A DNA stretch of 64,000 nt from Peptoniphilus mikwangii (GTDB taxonomy: Bacteria > Bacillota > Clostridia > Tissierellales > Peptoniphilaceae), in the NCBI RefSeq assembly GCF_000468535.1, contig NZ_AUQY01000005.1:124001-188000 (forward strand), in the 5' to 3' direction. The position numbers were made by a program, and so were the translations under genes. Numbering within the stretch: position 1 is the stretch's first letter; each line of letters starts with the position of its first letter. Shown one piece after another: positions 8,453 through 18,295 of the stretch. The notes under the pieces are model-generated. The model was not told the origin of the DNA. It searched no databases and saw only the letters and a program-made list of their open reading frames with translations.

Positions 8453-9463
8453 CTACCTCACATATATCTTTTTTTCTTTGGGCATCATTATCTCACCCAC
8501 AATACTTGCATCTATATTATTTTCTAAAAGTTCATTTAAAAGCTTTTTATAATCCTTTTGAGATACGCTTATTAAAAGCCCTCCTGATGTTTGAGGATCA
8601 AATAAAACTTCCTCCATCGCAAAATCATCTATTTCAAATTCAATCTTTTTACCATAGGCATTTCTATTTCTCTGTCCTCCTGCAGTAAACAAAAAATCTT
8701 CGGCAGCTTTTTTTGCACCCGGCAATATCTTTATATCCTTTGAATTTATAATTGCAGAATAATTTCCCGAAACCATTTCACAAAGGTGCCCTAAAAGTCC
8801 AAATCCCGTTACATCTGTAAGTGCATTTACTTCATAATCTTTTAAAATTTCAAAACTGTACTTGTTTAACAGTTCCATACTCTTAACTCCCTCTTTAAAA
8901 TGTTCTTCTTTAACTTCACCTACAGAATATCCGCTTGAAATCAGAGAAACACCGAGAGGTTTTGTCAAAATTAATTTATCTCCAAGTTTTGGAGTATTGT
9001 TTCTATACATTTTGTTTAAAGATAACTTGCCTATTACACAAAGACCATATTTTATTTTCGGATCATGAATTGAATGACCTCCGCACAATGTTGCTCCTGC
9101 CTCTTTTACTTTATCAGCTCCGCCTCTTAAAATTTCCTCAAGTATTTTTACATCTTCCTCTTCAGGAAAACAAACTATATTTAGACAGCTAACAGGCTCC
9201 GCTCCCATTGCATAACAATCGCTCAGTGCATTTGCGGCTGCAATTTTTCCGAAACTGTACGGATCTTCCACCATTGGTGGAAAAAAATCTACAGTAAAAA
9301 CAATTCCTAAATCATTACCGAGAGATATTACGGAAGCATCTTCATTGCCGTCAAATCCCACCAAAATTTCCGGTCTTTTTAAAATTTTTATATTTTTTAA
9401 AATCTTATCCAAAGAGCCTGCCCCTATTTTCGCATTGCAGCCTCCGCAAACTTCAAGTTTCAT
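8453..9463 (-). CDS. selD: Selenide, water dikinase
   Basis: 336 aa from the ATG at 9463, which has an AAGGTGAT site; an upstream in-frame start at 9502 lacks one and adds a non-conserved 13-residue tail. It makes selenophosphate from selenide and ATP. Visible hallmarks are the N-terminal cysteine motif VCGGCNAKIG (cysteine, not selenocysteine), the metal/ATP aspartates in FDGNEDASVI and TVDFFPPMVEDPY, and TLCGGHSIHDPK. First gene of the selenium operon, divergent from mnmH, one of the two classical users of selenophosphate. No selA or selB is in the window. Confidence 0.93.
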   Translation of the reverse strand: MKLEVCGGCNAKIGAGSLDKILKNIKILKRPEILVGFDGNEDASVISLGNDLGIVFTVDFFPPMVEDPYSFGKIAAANALSDCYAMGAEPVSCLNIVCFPEEEDVKILEEILRGGADKVKEAGATLCGGHSIHDPKIKYGLCVIGKLSLNKMYRNNTPKLGDKLILTKPLGVSLISSGYSVGEVKEEHFKEGVKSMELLNKYSFEILKDYEVNALTDVTGFGLLGHLCEMVSGNYSAIINSKDIKILPGAKKAAEDFLFTAGGQRNRNAYGKKIEFEIDDFAMEEVLFDPQTSGGLLISVSQKDYKKLLNELLENNIDASIVGEIMMPKEKKIYVR

Positions 9464-9650
9464 ATTATCACCTTCTTCTATTTTAGCACTATAAGTTTCC
9501 ATTAACTACCATTAATCATAAATTTAATTTTATCTTATTTGCAACTTGAGATAATCATTTATATTAAGGATGAATTTTTAATGTCGGCTTTTTATTTTAC
9601 ATACCTAAAATTAAAATCAATGTAGTATAATTATTTTATTGGAGGTAATT

Positions 9651-10691
9651 ATGTTTAAATCAACAGAATTTTTTGAAACGCTTGAGTTTAAAAATCCACT
9701 CTACATAGATCTTAGAAGTGAAGAAGAATTTTCAAATGAAACAATCCCCGGTAGTATTAATCTACCGATTTTAAATAATGAAGAAAGAAAAATTGTAGGA
9801 ATACTCTATGTAAACGGAAATGTTGAAGAAGCAAAAAGTAAGGCTGTTAAATTTGCATCTCATAAACTCACAGATTACTACAATTATATTGCAAATAACT
9901 GCAGAAACAGAGAAACAGTCTTATACTGTTCAAGGGGAGGTTATAGAAGTACAGTTTTATTTAATCTGTTAAAGACTCTTGATGAACCGGTATATAAATT
10001 AAATTTCGGATATAAGGGATATCGAAAATACGTTATGAATGAACTTCCCAAATTAGTTTCAAAATTTAATTTTATAAATCTAAATGGCTATACAGGTTGC
10101 GGTAAGACACAAATACTCTATGAACTCAAAAAACTCGGTGCTGATGTATTGGATCTTGAAAAACTTGCAAACCACAGAGGTTCACTTCTTGGACATATAG
10201 GGCTTAACAGACAACCGTCTCAAAAGATGTTTGAAAGCTTTTTATTTGATGAACTCAGAAACATGAATGGCACAAATATTTTTATTGAAAGTGAAAGCAC
10301 AAAAATCGGAAGTATTACAGTCCCAAAATATTTATACGATGCTTATTCAAAATCAGGCAGCCAAATTTTAATAACATCATCTATTGACTTTAGAATTAAA
10401 AATATAAAAGACGAATATATCTCATCTGAAAATAAAAATTTCAAAACTGAAATCAATGATGCTCTTGATAATCTAAGCAGATATATAAGTGAAAAAAGAC
10501 TTATAAAATATAAACAATGTATTAAAGATGAGGACTATGATACAATTATCAGAGAACTGATAGAAAAATATTATGATCAAAACTACTCAATAAAGAAGGC
10601 TGATTTTGCACTTAGAATAGATAATTCAAACTCCAAAGAGTGTGCTGAAAAAATATTTAACTTCTGCAATGAATACGGAGGTATACTGTGA
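9651..10691 (+). CDS. mnmH: tRNA 2-selenouridine synthase
   Basis: 346 aa starting at the ATG at 9651 behind GGAGGTAATT; an earlier in-frame codon at 9639 is upstream of that site. The N-terminal rhodanese domain carries the catalytic cysteine in LYCSRGGYRS (Cys93), and a P-loop GYTGCGKTQ follows in the C-terminal half. MnmH (SelU/YbbB) replaces sulfur by selenium at the wobble 2-thiouridine of some tRNAs using selenophosphate. Divergent from selD across 187 bp, so this locus provides both the Se donor and its use. Confidence 0.93.
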   Translation: MFKSTEFFETLEFKNPLYIDLRSEEEFSNETIPGSINLPILNNEERKIVGILYVNGNVEEAKSKAVKFASHKLTDYYNYIANNCRNRETVLYCSRGGYRSTVLFNLLKTLDEPVYKLNFGYKGYRKYVMNELPKLVSKFNFINLNGYTGCGKTQILYELKKLGADVLDLEKLANHRGSLLGHIGLNRQPSQKMFESFLFDELRNMNGTNIFIESESTKIGSITVPKYLYDAYSKSGSQILITSSIDFRIKNIKDEYISSENKNFKTEINDALDNLSRYISEKRLIKYKQCIKDEDYDTIIRELIEKYYDQNYSIKKADFALRIDNSNSKECAEKIFNFCNEYGGIL

Positions 10692-11278
10692 AAATATCAA
10701 AAATATTAATTTATTCAGTCTTAATCTTAGTTATGCTTATAACTTGCAGCTGTTATAGAGATGATATGGCAATTAAAGAAGCCAATATTCCAAACGAAGA
10801 TATATCTGTAAGTATAGACTATGCCTCAATCTATAAAAAAGACATTTTTGATGATTTAACTGATGTGGAAATTGAAGTAATTCTCGAAAAAATGGCATCA
10901 CTCGTTAAAAAAGAATTTTTAAGTTCACAAAGCTTTTCATTAAATGAAAAAAATTTAAAAAGCATCGGTATAGAGAAAATAAATTTTGACAATCTTGACA
11001 AACTTAAAATTAATATAAGTTCTAAAACTCTGTTGCCGTTCGGTAAGTTAATTAAAGCAAAAGTATATTCTCAACTGAGCGAAAAAAGTATACTTAAGGA
11101 TATGAGTAGGGAAGAATTCGAGTCTATTATTGAAAAACTGTCCGAACTTGCAACAAATAACGCAAAAAACGGTGAACCTTTTAAAATAAATGATGAAATT
11201 CTCGAAAATTTAGGATTTAAAAATTTAAGCAAAGAATTTATAAATAAACTCAAAACAGAATACCTATATGAAAATTAA
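10688..11278 (+). CDS. Hypothetical lipoprotein
   Basis: 196 aa with a GTG start that overlaps the mnmH stop (GTGA), so it is probably translationally coupled to it. The N-terminus has a basic MKISK, a hydrophobic stretch and a lipobox-like ITCSC, indicating a lipid-anchored surface protein. The rest contains two similar segments of about 70 residues (around 56-110 and 128-190: D-E-FE-I-EKL...NEI-ENLGF pattern), suggesting an internal duplication. I do not recognise the family; no link to selenium is evident beyond position. Confidence 0.7.
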   Translation: MKISKILIYSVLILVMLITCSCYRDDMAIKEANIPNEDISVSIDYASIYKKDIFDDLTDVEIEVILEKMASLVKKEFLSSQSFSLNEKNLKSIGIEKINFDNLDKLKINISSKTLLPFGKLIKAKVYSQLSEKSILKDMSREEFESIIEKLSELATNNAKNGEPFKINDEILENLGFKNLSKEFINKLKTEYLYEN

Positions 11279-11306
11279 AATAACCACCGAAGCCGGTGGT
11301 TATTTT
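11277..11306. terminator. Bidirectional terminator
   Basis: Stem taaccacc/ggtggtta flanked by A and T runs on both sides, between the convergent lipoprotein and dacF-like genes. Confidence 0.85.
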
Positions 11307-12615
11307 ATGCCATTTCCTTTTTTATATTGATAAAAATTTCTCTATACATGTTCATTATTATATTTATTAACCCTTTTTGGCTTACTCTTTCATTTAAAAT
11401 CAAATCCTGCTTCAATATTTCTTCTCCATTCATGGTATATTTAACTACACCTACAAACTCACCCTCCGATAAAGGTGCCTTTAAATTAGGTTTGATTTCA
11501 AAGCTTCTGCTGATTTCACTTTTCCCGTCCCATAAAACAGTGCCTTTTGATTTTTCATACACATCTATACTTTTCTTGGCTGCATTCTCAACTTCAATCT
11601 GTGTTACAGGCTCATCAGGATTCCCAATCACTGTATATTTATATTTGTCAAGCCCTTCCCCTATCAGCTTTGTAGCTGAAACATATCTTTGCCAATCGGT
11701 TCTTGAACCTATAATTACTCCTATAAGTCTTGTATCTTTGGTATGTGTATTATCGCCTTTTCTAAATCCCGTCACAATTAAACATCTTCCGGCTGCATTT
11801 GTATATCCTGTTTTCAGCCCATCTACTCCCTTTATTATTCCAAGGGCAGGGTTCGTATTATACTCTAAATAATTTCTATCAGGTTCGGCAATTTCTGTAA
11901 GAGATGTTATTTCAAGTAATTCCGGATACGCTTTTATAAGTTCCCTTGCAAGAATAAACATTTCTCTGGTAGTCATCTTATTATAATCCTCTACCATGTA
12001 ATCCGTAAGACCTGTGGGATTAACCATATGTGCATTCTTAAGTCCAAGCTCTTGACATTTCTTATTCATCAAAGATACAAACGCCTCTTTTGAACCTGAT
12101 ATATGCTTAGCAAGCGCCGTTATAGCATCATTGCCCGAAACTACCAAAGCTGCTTTTATAAGCTGCCACACAGTTTTTTGATCATTTTCCTTAAGCTTAT
12201 AACTTGAGCCTGTTAAAAGTGACGATTCATGATCTATGATTACCATATCATTTTTCTTTATAGTTCCGTCTTTTATTTTGTCCATGACTACAAAAATACT
12301 TACAAGTTTAGAAGTGGAAGCCATGGCTTTTACTTCATCAATATTATATGATTCTAAAACCTTCCCGCTTCTATAATCTCCAAGTATATATGCATCACAC
12401 AAATCAGTTAGAGGATGCTTATTTAATTCTGCAATTTTTAAGGCCTCTTCATAAGTTGCTCTTTGAACTCCGTTTTTAGTCGGAACAAAAATATTCTGAT
12501 CTCTTATTTCAGTTTCTATTTGCTGCTCTGTATTTTCAGTTATTTCATTTGCAAATGAAGTAATAGGTGTTAATAACAAAAATGCTACTACAACCAAACT
12601 TAAAAACTTTTTCAT
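11305..12615 (-). CDS. dacF: D-alanyl-D-alanine carboxypeptidase (DacF-like PBP)
   Basis: 436 aa. An N-terminal signal peptide (MKKFLSLVVVAFLLL, cleavage near TSFANE) and a C-terminal amphipathic tail ending KKEMA suggest export with peripheral membrane attachment. The three active-site motifs of class A low-molecular-weight PBPs are present: SxxK (STSK, Ser100-Lys103), SGN and KTG (DGLKTGYT). It trims the terminal D-Ala of peptidoglycan stem peptides. The C-terminal domain (about 340-420) is the PBP5_C-type beta domain. The symbol is by family; dacA/dacF paralogs are not separable here. Confidence 0.9.
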   Translation of the reverse strand: MKKFLSLVVVAFLLLTPITSFANEITENTEQQIETEIRDQNIFVPTKNGVQRATYEEALKIAELNKHPLTDLCDAYILGDYRSGKVLESYNIDEVKAMASTSKLVSIFVVMDKIKDGTIKKNDMVIIDHESSLLTGSSYKLKENDQKTVWQLIKAALVVSGNDAITALAKHISGSKEAFVSLMNKKCQELGLKNAHMVNPTGLTDYMVEDYNKMTTREMFILARELIKAYPELLEITSLTEIAEPDRNYLEYNTNPALGIIKGVDGLKTGYTNAAGRCLIVTGFRKGDNTHTKDTRLIGVIIGSRTDWQRYVSATKLIGEGLDKYKYTVIGNPDEPVTQIEVENAAKKSIDVYEKSKGTVLWDGKSEISRSFEIKPNLKAPLSEGEFVGVVKYTMNGEEILKQDLILNERVSQKGLINIIMNMYREIFINIKKEMA

Positions 12616-12669
12616 TAGTCCACCTCAAACTATATTCTACCAAATTTATTTGAATTTATAAAGAAATAA

Positions 12670-12698
12670 AAAGACCTCATCTATGTGATGAGTTCTTT
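12670..12698 (-). terminator. Terminator of the flavodiiron gene
   Basis: Hairpin with a ctcatc/gatgag-type stem followed by a T run on the minus strand, immediately after the flavodiiron stop. Confidence 0.65.
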
Positions 12699-12704
12699 TG
12701 ACTA

Positions 12705-13922
12705 TTATTTAATTTCACAGCTCTTATTTATTATGGCTCTTGCCATATCTTCACCAAGCTTAATTAATTCTTCAAGTTCTTCTTCTGTTGCAGCTCCCTG
12801 AATTTCAATTTGCCTTTCTATAACTTCAAGTTTAGATTCTTCGGTAAATTCTTTCAGCTTTTTAAGTGCTCCGCCATTCCAGGAATATGAACCGAAAATT
12901 CCCCATATATTATTTTTCATCTTTTGATGTTTTAATTCATCCATTAAAAATTGCATTGGAGGAAAGATGTTGTTATTGTATGTGCAAGATCCTAAAATTA
13001 TTCCTCTGTATCTCCACGTATCTGCAAGCAAGTATGACAATGATGTTGTAGCTATATCTCTTATCCTTATATTTGTTATTCCGCCTCTTGCAACTCCTCT
13101 TGCAACAGCTTCCGCCATTCTTTCTGTGTTTCCATACATAGAGCCGTAAATTATTACTACTCCATCTTCAACTTTTTGTTTAGCAAGATTTGTATATATT
13201 TCTAAAATTTTTTGCGGATTTGAACGCCACACACAACCATGAACAGGACATATTCCCTTTATCTCAAGCGATTCCAATTTATTCAATGCCTTTAATGCTT
13301 GAGTCGCATATTTACCAACTATATTTATAAAATATCTTGTCACCTCAGAGTAGTAATAGTCATTAAATCTAACCTGGTCATCAAATATTGCGCCATTTAA
13401 TGTTCCAAACCCTCCAAATATATCTTGAGAAAATAATATTTTTGTTTCTTCTTCATAGGAAACCATAGATTCAGGCCAGTGAACCATAGGTGTCATATAA
13501 AACGTAAGTTTTCTGTTTCCAAGTTCAAGAGTTTCTCCATCTGAAACTAAAATTATGTTTTCTTCTATATTATAAAAATTTTTTAAGAATGGAAGTGTCT
13601 TTTTATTACAGATTATTTTCACATCCGGATATATTTCAAGTAAATTCTTTAAACTTGAGGAGTGATCTGGCTCTGCATGATGAATTACAATATAATCCAA
13701 TTTTCCTCCATTTAATATTTCTTGAAGTTTCTCAATAAATATCCCGAATGTATTAACCTTTACAAGATCAAGAGCTATATTTTTTTCCCCTGTCATTAAG
13801 TACGAATTATATGCTACTCCGTCCGGAAGTGGCCACATATTTTCAAATAATTGTGTTTGACGATCATTTACACCCATGTAGTATAAATGATCATTTATTT
13901 TTTCAGTCAATAAATTTTCCAT
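12705..13922 (-). CDS. Flavodiiron protein (O2/NO reductase)
   Basis: 405 aa, the two-domain class. The N-terminal metallo-beta-lactamase domain has the diiron motif HHAEPDHSSS (about residues 81-90) and further ligands in MVHWPES and CPVHGCVWR. The flavodoxin domain starts near residue 257 with IIYGSMYGNTERM for FMN. Such proteins reduce O2 to water or NO to N2O and protect anaerobes. No rubredoxin domain is fused, so the electron donor is separate. It lies 10 bp downstream of the exonuclease III gene on the same strand. Confidence 0.93.
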   Translation of the reverse strand: MENLLTEKINDHLYYMGVNDRQTQLFENMWPLPDGVAYNSYLMTGEKNIALDLVKVNTFGIFIEKLQEILNGGKLDYIVIHHAEPDHSSSLKNLLEIYPDVKIICNKKTLPFLKNFYNIEENIILVSDGETLELGNRKLTFYMTPMVHWPESMVSYEEETKILFSQDIFGGFGTLNGAIFDDQVRFNDYYYSEVTRYFINIVGKYATQALKALNKLESLEIKGICPVHGCVWRSNPQKILEIYTNLAKQKVEDGVVIIYGSMYGNTERMAEAVARGVARGGITNIRIRDIATTSLSYLLADTWRYRGIILGSCTYNNNIFPPMQFLMDELKHQKMKNNIWGIFGSYSWNGGALKKLKEFTEESKLEVIERQIEIQGAATEEELEELIKLGEDMARAIINKSCEIK

Positions 13923-13932
13923 AGTTTCTCCT

Positions 13933-14685
13933 TTATTCTAAAACTAACTCAACCGGACAATGATCTGAACCCATAACCGATTGATGAATTTTCGCATCTG
14001 ATAAATTTCCCTTTAATTCCTCAGAAACTACAAAATAATCAATTCTCCAACCTATATTTCTCTCTCTCGATTTTGCGAAATTGCTCCACCATGAATATTC
14101 ATCCTTTCTGTCAGGATAAAAATATCTGAAAGTATCAATATATCCACTCTTTAAAAGTTCTGTAAATTTTGAACGCTCTTCATTTGTAAACCCGGCATTT
14201 TTATGATTTGTGGCAGGATTTGCAAGGTCAATTTCTTCATGTGCAACATTTAAATCGCCACAAAGAACTACCGGCTTAGTTTCTCTAAGTTTATTTAGAT
14301 AGTTTCTGAATACATCTTCCCAAACCATTCTATACTCTAATCTTTCAAGCCCTCTTTTTGAATTCGGAGTATAACATGTTACAAAATAAAACTTTTCAAA
14401 TTCCGCAGTTATTACTCTTCCTTCAGTATCATGCTCTTCCATCCCGATTCCATAGCTTACGCTTATAGGCTCTATCCTTGTGAAAATTGCAGTCCCCGAA
14501 TATCCCTTACGTTGCGCGTAATTATAATACATTTTATATCCTTCAAGCTCAAAATCAAGTTGTCCTTCAGAAAGTTTTATCTCTTGAAGAGCAAACACAT
14601 CCGCATCAATTTCATTAAAGCTATCCACAAAGCCTTTTTTTATTACGGCTCTCAGTCCGTTTACATTCCACGAAACAAGTTTCAA
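13933..14685 (-). CDS. xth: Exodeoxyribonuclease III
   Basis: 250 aa, typical length. Family motifs in order: [20 protein letters not shown] (metal glutamate), [11 protein letters not shown], the [10 protein letters not shown] stretch, and the C-terminal GSDHCPVEL with the catalytic Asp-His. It acts on abasic sites and 3' ends in base-excision repair. It overlaps the upstream TtcA-like gene by 4 bp, suggesting coupling. Placed with an oxygen-detoxifying flavodiiron gene, it may be part of an oxidative-damage operon. Confidence 0.94.
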   Translation of the reverse strand: MKLVSWNVNGLRAVIKKGFVDSFNEIDADVFALQEIKLSEGQLDFELEGYKMYYNYAQRKGYSGTAIFTRIEPISVSYGIGMEEHDTEGRVITAEFEKFYFVTCYTPNSKRGLERLEYRMVWEDVFRNYLNKLRETKPVVLCGDLNVAHEEIDLANPATNHKNAGFTNEERSKFTELLKSGYIDTFRYFYPDRKDEYSWWSNFAKSRERNIGWRIDYFVVSEELKGNLSDAKIHQSVMGSDHCPVELVLE

Positions 14686-15530
14686 ACATCCATCCCCTCT
14701 CTATCATTATACTTTTCTAAAAACAAATGCTTTTCAGTTCTGTTCTTCCAACCTACTATTGCACCCATATTTACATTTTCAGCAGATCTTAAAATATTTA
14801 TATCGGCATTTTTGTGAACTTTTTTTATGTCTGCTATTAAATCTTTAATATAAAACCTCATGTTTCCTTCTTTTTTCTCTGCAATGGCACAGGCACAATC
14901 AAGTGCATGAAGCCCGGTCGATCTCATAAATCTTTTTATTGCCTCTTCTTCAACATAATACATAGGTCTAATTAATTCAAGTCCTTCAAAATTATCAGAG
15001 TGAAGTTTCGGCATCATCGTTTTAAAATTTCCTGCAAATATTACATTTAACATTACCGTTTCAATAACATCATTAAAGTGATGTCCCAATGCAAGCTTAT
15101 TACAACCAAGTTCCTGTGCTTTTGAATATAAATTTCCCCTTCTCATTCTCGCACACATATAGCATGGATTATCTTGTGCAACTCTATTTGCAACTTCAAA
15201 TACATCCGAGTTGTGAATTTTAACCGGAATACCCATTTTTTCACAATTATACTCAAGAACTTGTCTGTTTTCTTTTCTATATCCGGGATCCATCGCAATA
15301 AATTCAAGTTCAAAATTCATCTTACCATGTCTTTTTAACTCCTGAAATAATTTTGCAAGCGTAAGTGAATCTTTCCCGCCTGAAATTGCAACTGCAATCC
15401 TGTCCCCTTCAGAAATCATTTCAAATTCATTTATTGCCCTTACAAACTTAACCCAGATGTCTTTTCTATAACTTTTAATTAAGGACCTTTCTATTTCTCT
15501 AACAGTTTTTATTTGTATATTACCGTCCAA
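14682..15530 (-). CDS. TtcA-family tRNA thiolation PP-loop protein
   Basis: 282 aa with the ATP pyrophosphatase loop SGGKDSLT near residue 49, paired cysteines in [10 protein letters not shown], and [13 protein letters not shown], the TtcA-family signature. Relatives use an Fe-S cluster to make 2-thiocytidine in tRNA. A second cysteine pair ([11 protein letters not shown]) is consistent with Fe-S ligation. Which tRNA position is modified in Gram-positive homologs is not settled, so I give no symbol. Confidence 0.85.
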   Translation of the reverse strand: MDGNIQIKTVREIERSLIKSYRKDIWVKFVRAINEFEMISEGDRIAVAISGGKDSLTLAKLFQELKRHGKMNFELEFIAMDPGYRKENRQVLEYNCEKMGIPVKIHNSDVFEVANRVAQDNPCYMCARMRRGNLYSKAQELGCNKLALGHHFNDVIETVMLNVIFAGNFKTMMPKLHSDNFEGLELIRPMYYVEEEAIKRFMRSTGLHALDCACAIAEKKEGNMRFYIKDLIADIKKVHKNADINILRSAENVNMGAIVGWKNRTEKHLFLEKYNDREGMDV

Positions 15531-15861
15531 CTATTATTCTCCAATCTATATTCGTTTACTGCTTAATTATATCATAACTCGATAATTATTGTCATAACTA
15601 ACTCTTCTTATTCTTAAAAGTAAAAATCAAATTACAATATAATCTTTTTCAAAATGCAATATGTCTATTCATACTTAATAACTTCTTTACCAAAATCAAA
15701 AAATTTATTTTTAAATCAATATATGATTAAAAATAAAAATTATTAATTATATTTAAGTTAAGATAAAAACTGATAATCACACAACAATCTATATATATCA
15801 CTGACTGTTATATTTATAGCTTAATGTTTGCCTGCATTATATTTTACAAAATATGAATACA
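15531..15861. other. A/T-rich intergenic region, nothing recognised
   Basis: About 330 bp of very A/T-rich sequence between divergent genes. No conserved RNA, repeat or small coding frame with a ribosome site could be seen, apart from the promoter at its right end, listed separately. Confidence 0.6.
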
Positions 15862-15890
15862 TTGAAAAACAAAAGTTTTTTTATTATACT
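15862..15890 (+). promoter_or_regulatory. Sigma-A-type promoter
   Basis: TTGAAA (15862-15867), a 17-bp spacer and TATACT (15885-15890), placed 30 bp before the zinc-ribbon membrane protein. Confidence 0.65.
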
Positions 15891-15920
15891 TAATGTAAAA
15901 CAACATTTAGGAGGCTTATT

Positions 15921-16337
15921 ATGAAGCAAATCAAACGCGGACGCGGTCCGTCATTTATGAACTTTATCGGTTCAATATGTATAATTTTATTTTGCTCTTT
16001 GTGGACAATAATAGCTCTAAACACATATAAATACTTAGAATTTCCAACGAGTCTTGCATTTCCCCTACTCGGAATAATCGGTATCCTAATGGGTATTTTT
16101 CATGCAATATATATTTTTAAAAACTTTTCGTCAAAAGAAAAATTTTCAGAATATGATATAACAGATGATGAAAAAGACTCACTCGGTAACTTCCAATTTA
16201 AAAACTCTGAAAATTCAAAATATGACACCGATAGGATTATTAAGATAAAATCAAAACCGTTTAACTACTGTCCCTATTGTGGAGAAAAACTTAATGAAAG
16301 TTATAATTTTTGCCCTGACTGTGGAAAGAAATTATAA
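15921..16337 (+). CDS. Small membrane protein with C-terminal zinc ribbon
   Basis: 138 aa. Two membrane helices (about residues 13-33 and 43-65) are followed by an acidic linker and a C-terminal CPYCGEKL...CPDCGKKL zinc ribbon (the zinc_ribbon_2 type). The start has an AGGAGG site, and a good promoter lies upstream. Such proteins are common in Firmicutes with unknown function; no partner is evident. A second zinc-ribbon membrane protein of different layout is at 44811-45320. Confidence 0.75.
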   Translation: MKQIKRGRGPSFMNFIGSICIILFCSLWTIIALNTYKYLEFPTSLAFPLLGIIGILMGIFHAIYIFKNFSSKEKFSEYDITDDEKDSLGNFQFKNSENSKYDTDRIIKIKSKPFNYCPYCGEKLNESYNFCPDCGKKL

Positions 16338-16395
16338 TTTAAGTATTATAGTTTTAGAGAAAGTATGAAAAAATTTAAATCATTTATCTTAGCAA

Positions 16396-16424
16396 AAAAA
16401 GCTACTTAATAGTAGCTTTTTATT
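16396..16424. terminator. Bidirectional terminator
   Basis: Stem agctac/gtagct with flanking A7 and T runs between convergent genes (16400-16417 core). Confidence 0.8.
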
Positions 16425-18210
16425 TTTGTTTATCTAACATATGTGATACATAATATTCTACATTTCTATATTTATCTATTAAAGTATCTTCATATTCACT
16501 TGTTTTATTTGAAAATTCTCCGTCTATACAATACCAATTTTGTTTAAGCACCGTAACATGTTTGGTAAGTTCGTCAATACATTGATTATAAGGACTTCCC
16601 TTCCAGCCGACATAACTAAACAGCTCGTTCATTAAGAAAGCAGGTTCTACATCTCTGCCTTCTCCTGTAAAATCTTTATCAAACACTTTTTTTGCAGCAT
16701 CATTTGCCCAAATTATATATGGTGTTTCATATAAATTTCGCAATCCTTCGCTGTTATCCGCTGAATCATTTATTCCAAACATATCAAATACTATTTTATT
16801 ATCTCCCATTGATGGGCAATGATCGCCAAACATTATAAGTATTGTCGGCTTATCGTTCTTTCTGAAATGCTCTGTCAGCATTTTCATTGTATCTGATGCC
16901 CACTCAATTCCCTCAAGATAATTATTAAAATAATTGTACCATTCTCTATCATACTGTTCTTGCCATTTTATAGCGGGTTCTTTATTTATTAATACATCTT
17001 TGGAATATGGTCCATGATTTTGATATGTTACCGCAAATGAAAAATATGGTCCTTTTTCTGTTTGTTCATCATACTTTTTAAGTATAAACGGATAAAAATC
17101 AACATCCATTAAAATATTCTCATCAATAGCTTTAAATGTATTATTATACTCAAAAAATTTATCAAATCCCAAGTTTCTATATGCATTGTTTCTATTATAA
17201 AAGCTACCTACAAACGGATGAAATCCAAAACAGCTATATCCCTGTTCTTTAAAATACCTTACATAAGATTGAGTTGTCCTGTTAAATGGCGGGTTATCTT
17301 TATATCCTGTCATAAAATTCGACTCTGTTAAGAATGTTCCTCCACCAAAAGAATTAACTAATATTTGACCGTGAATTGATTCATTTTGCAGCTTGTGAAA
17401 ATATTCATACGGGTTTCTTTCAAACTCCATTTTTGGATTTTGATATTTATAAAAATCTTTAAATGATTCAAGCATTATACAAACTATATTTACTTTTTGA
17501 TCTTCAGGAATATCTTCTTCAACATACTTGTTATAATCCTCAACTGCCTTAATTTTATTATACTTACTGTATTTATAAGGTCTTGACGATTTTATAGAAT
17601 ATATGAACGGATATAAAAAACCCTTAGTCTTATAACTGTCAATTTCTATCCACATATTCAAATTTGTCTTTGCTCCAAGTAAATGATATGCACTATAATC
17701 GAATAGATACTGCTTAGAAAAAAATGCAAGTATTATTGCCGATGCTATAAAACCTATTGCCCTAAATTTATATCCATATTCAAACCTTCTTAATACAAAA
17801 AATATTACTATGCTGAGTAACATAGAACTAAACAGCACAATTGCATTGGGTGATCTAAAATTCAAATCATATTTTTGAGACATTGTAAATGCTTCTCTAA
17901 TAAGAGTTATATCTCTTGCAAAAAGAGGTTCTTCTCTGTAAACTATCTTTATATAATTTGCAAACGCTCCTAAATTTATAACCAAAGAACTTATCAAAAA
18001 TGAAAAGCTGAGTGATTTTAGAAGATATGCTAAAGCTAAAACTATTAAAAATGCAGGTATAAAGTTAAATAATAAAATTTTATACTCAACAAAAAAATTA
18101 TTTATTATGCCATCACAGTATCCATAACTGCTTATGAATATTGATGTTGCCGTAATTAAAATTGCCAATAAAAATGAACATAAGAATATATTCATCTTTT
18201 TCTTTTCCAT
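16420..18210 (-). CDS. LTA synthase-like membrane sulfatase-fold protein
   Basis: 596 aa from the ATG at 18210 with a GGGGGAAGG site; the TTG at 18225 overlaps that site. Five hydrophobic segments fill the first 190 residues, then an extracellular sulfatase-fold domain: metal glutamate in IMLESFKD, the nucleophile threonine in GGGTFLTESNF, and GDHCPSMGD near the C-terminus. This is the LtaS/phosphoglycerol transferase arrangement, which builds or decorates glycerol-phosphate polymers. The nucleophile region is less canonical than LtaS, so it may be a related phosphoglycerol or phosphoethanolamine-type transferase. Confidence 0.82.
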   Translation of the reverse strand: MEKKKMNIFLCSFLLAILITATSIFISSYGYCDGIINNFFVEYKILLFNFIPAFLIVLALAYLLKSLSFSFLISSLVINLGAFANYIKIVYREEPLFARDITLIREAFTMSQKYDLNFRSPNAIVLFSSMLLSIVIFFVLRRFEYGYKFRAIGFIASAIILAFFSKQYLFDYSAYHLLGAKTNLNMWIEIDSYKTKGFLYPFIYSIKSSRPYKYSKYNKIKAVEDYNKYVEEDIPEDQKVNIVCIMLESFKDFYKYQNPKMEFERNPYEYFHKLQNESIHGQILVNSFGGGTFLTESNFMTGYKDNPPFNRTTQSYVRYFKEQGYSCFGFHPFVGSFYNRNNAYRNLGFDKFFEYNNTFKAIDENILMDVDFYPFILKKYDEQTEKGPYFSFAVTYQNHGPYSKDVLINKEPAIKWQEQYDREWYNYFNNYLEGIEWASDTMKMLTEHFRKNDKPTILIMFGDHCPSMGDNKIVFDMFGINDSADNSEGLRNLYETPYIIWANDAAKKVFDKDFTGEGRDVEPAFLMNELFSYVGWKGSPYNQCIDELTKHVTVLKQNWYCIDGEFSNKTSEYEDTLIDKYRNVEYYVSHMLDKQK

Positions 18211-18295
18211 TATGCCTTCCCCCAACTGAAATCTAATTTCAAAATAAATTCACAGTGAATATTATAACACTATTATGCTCTATCTACAAAAAAAA

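Noticed and set aside
8453-9463. Selenocysteine in SelD
   Set aside because: The active-site position is encoded as cysteine and there is no in-frame TGA in the gene.
11327-11872. 181-codon plus-strand frame opposite the carboxypeptidase
   Set aside because: Shadow of a gene with all three active-site motifs.
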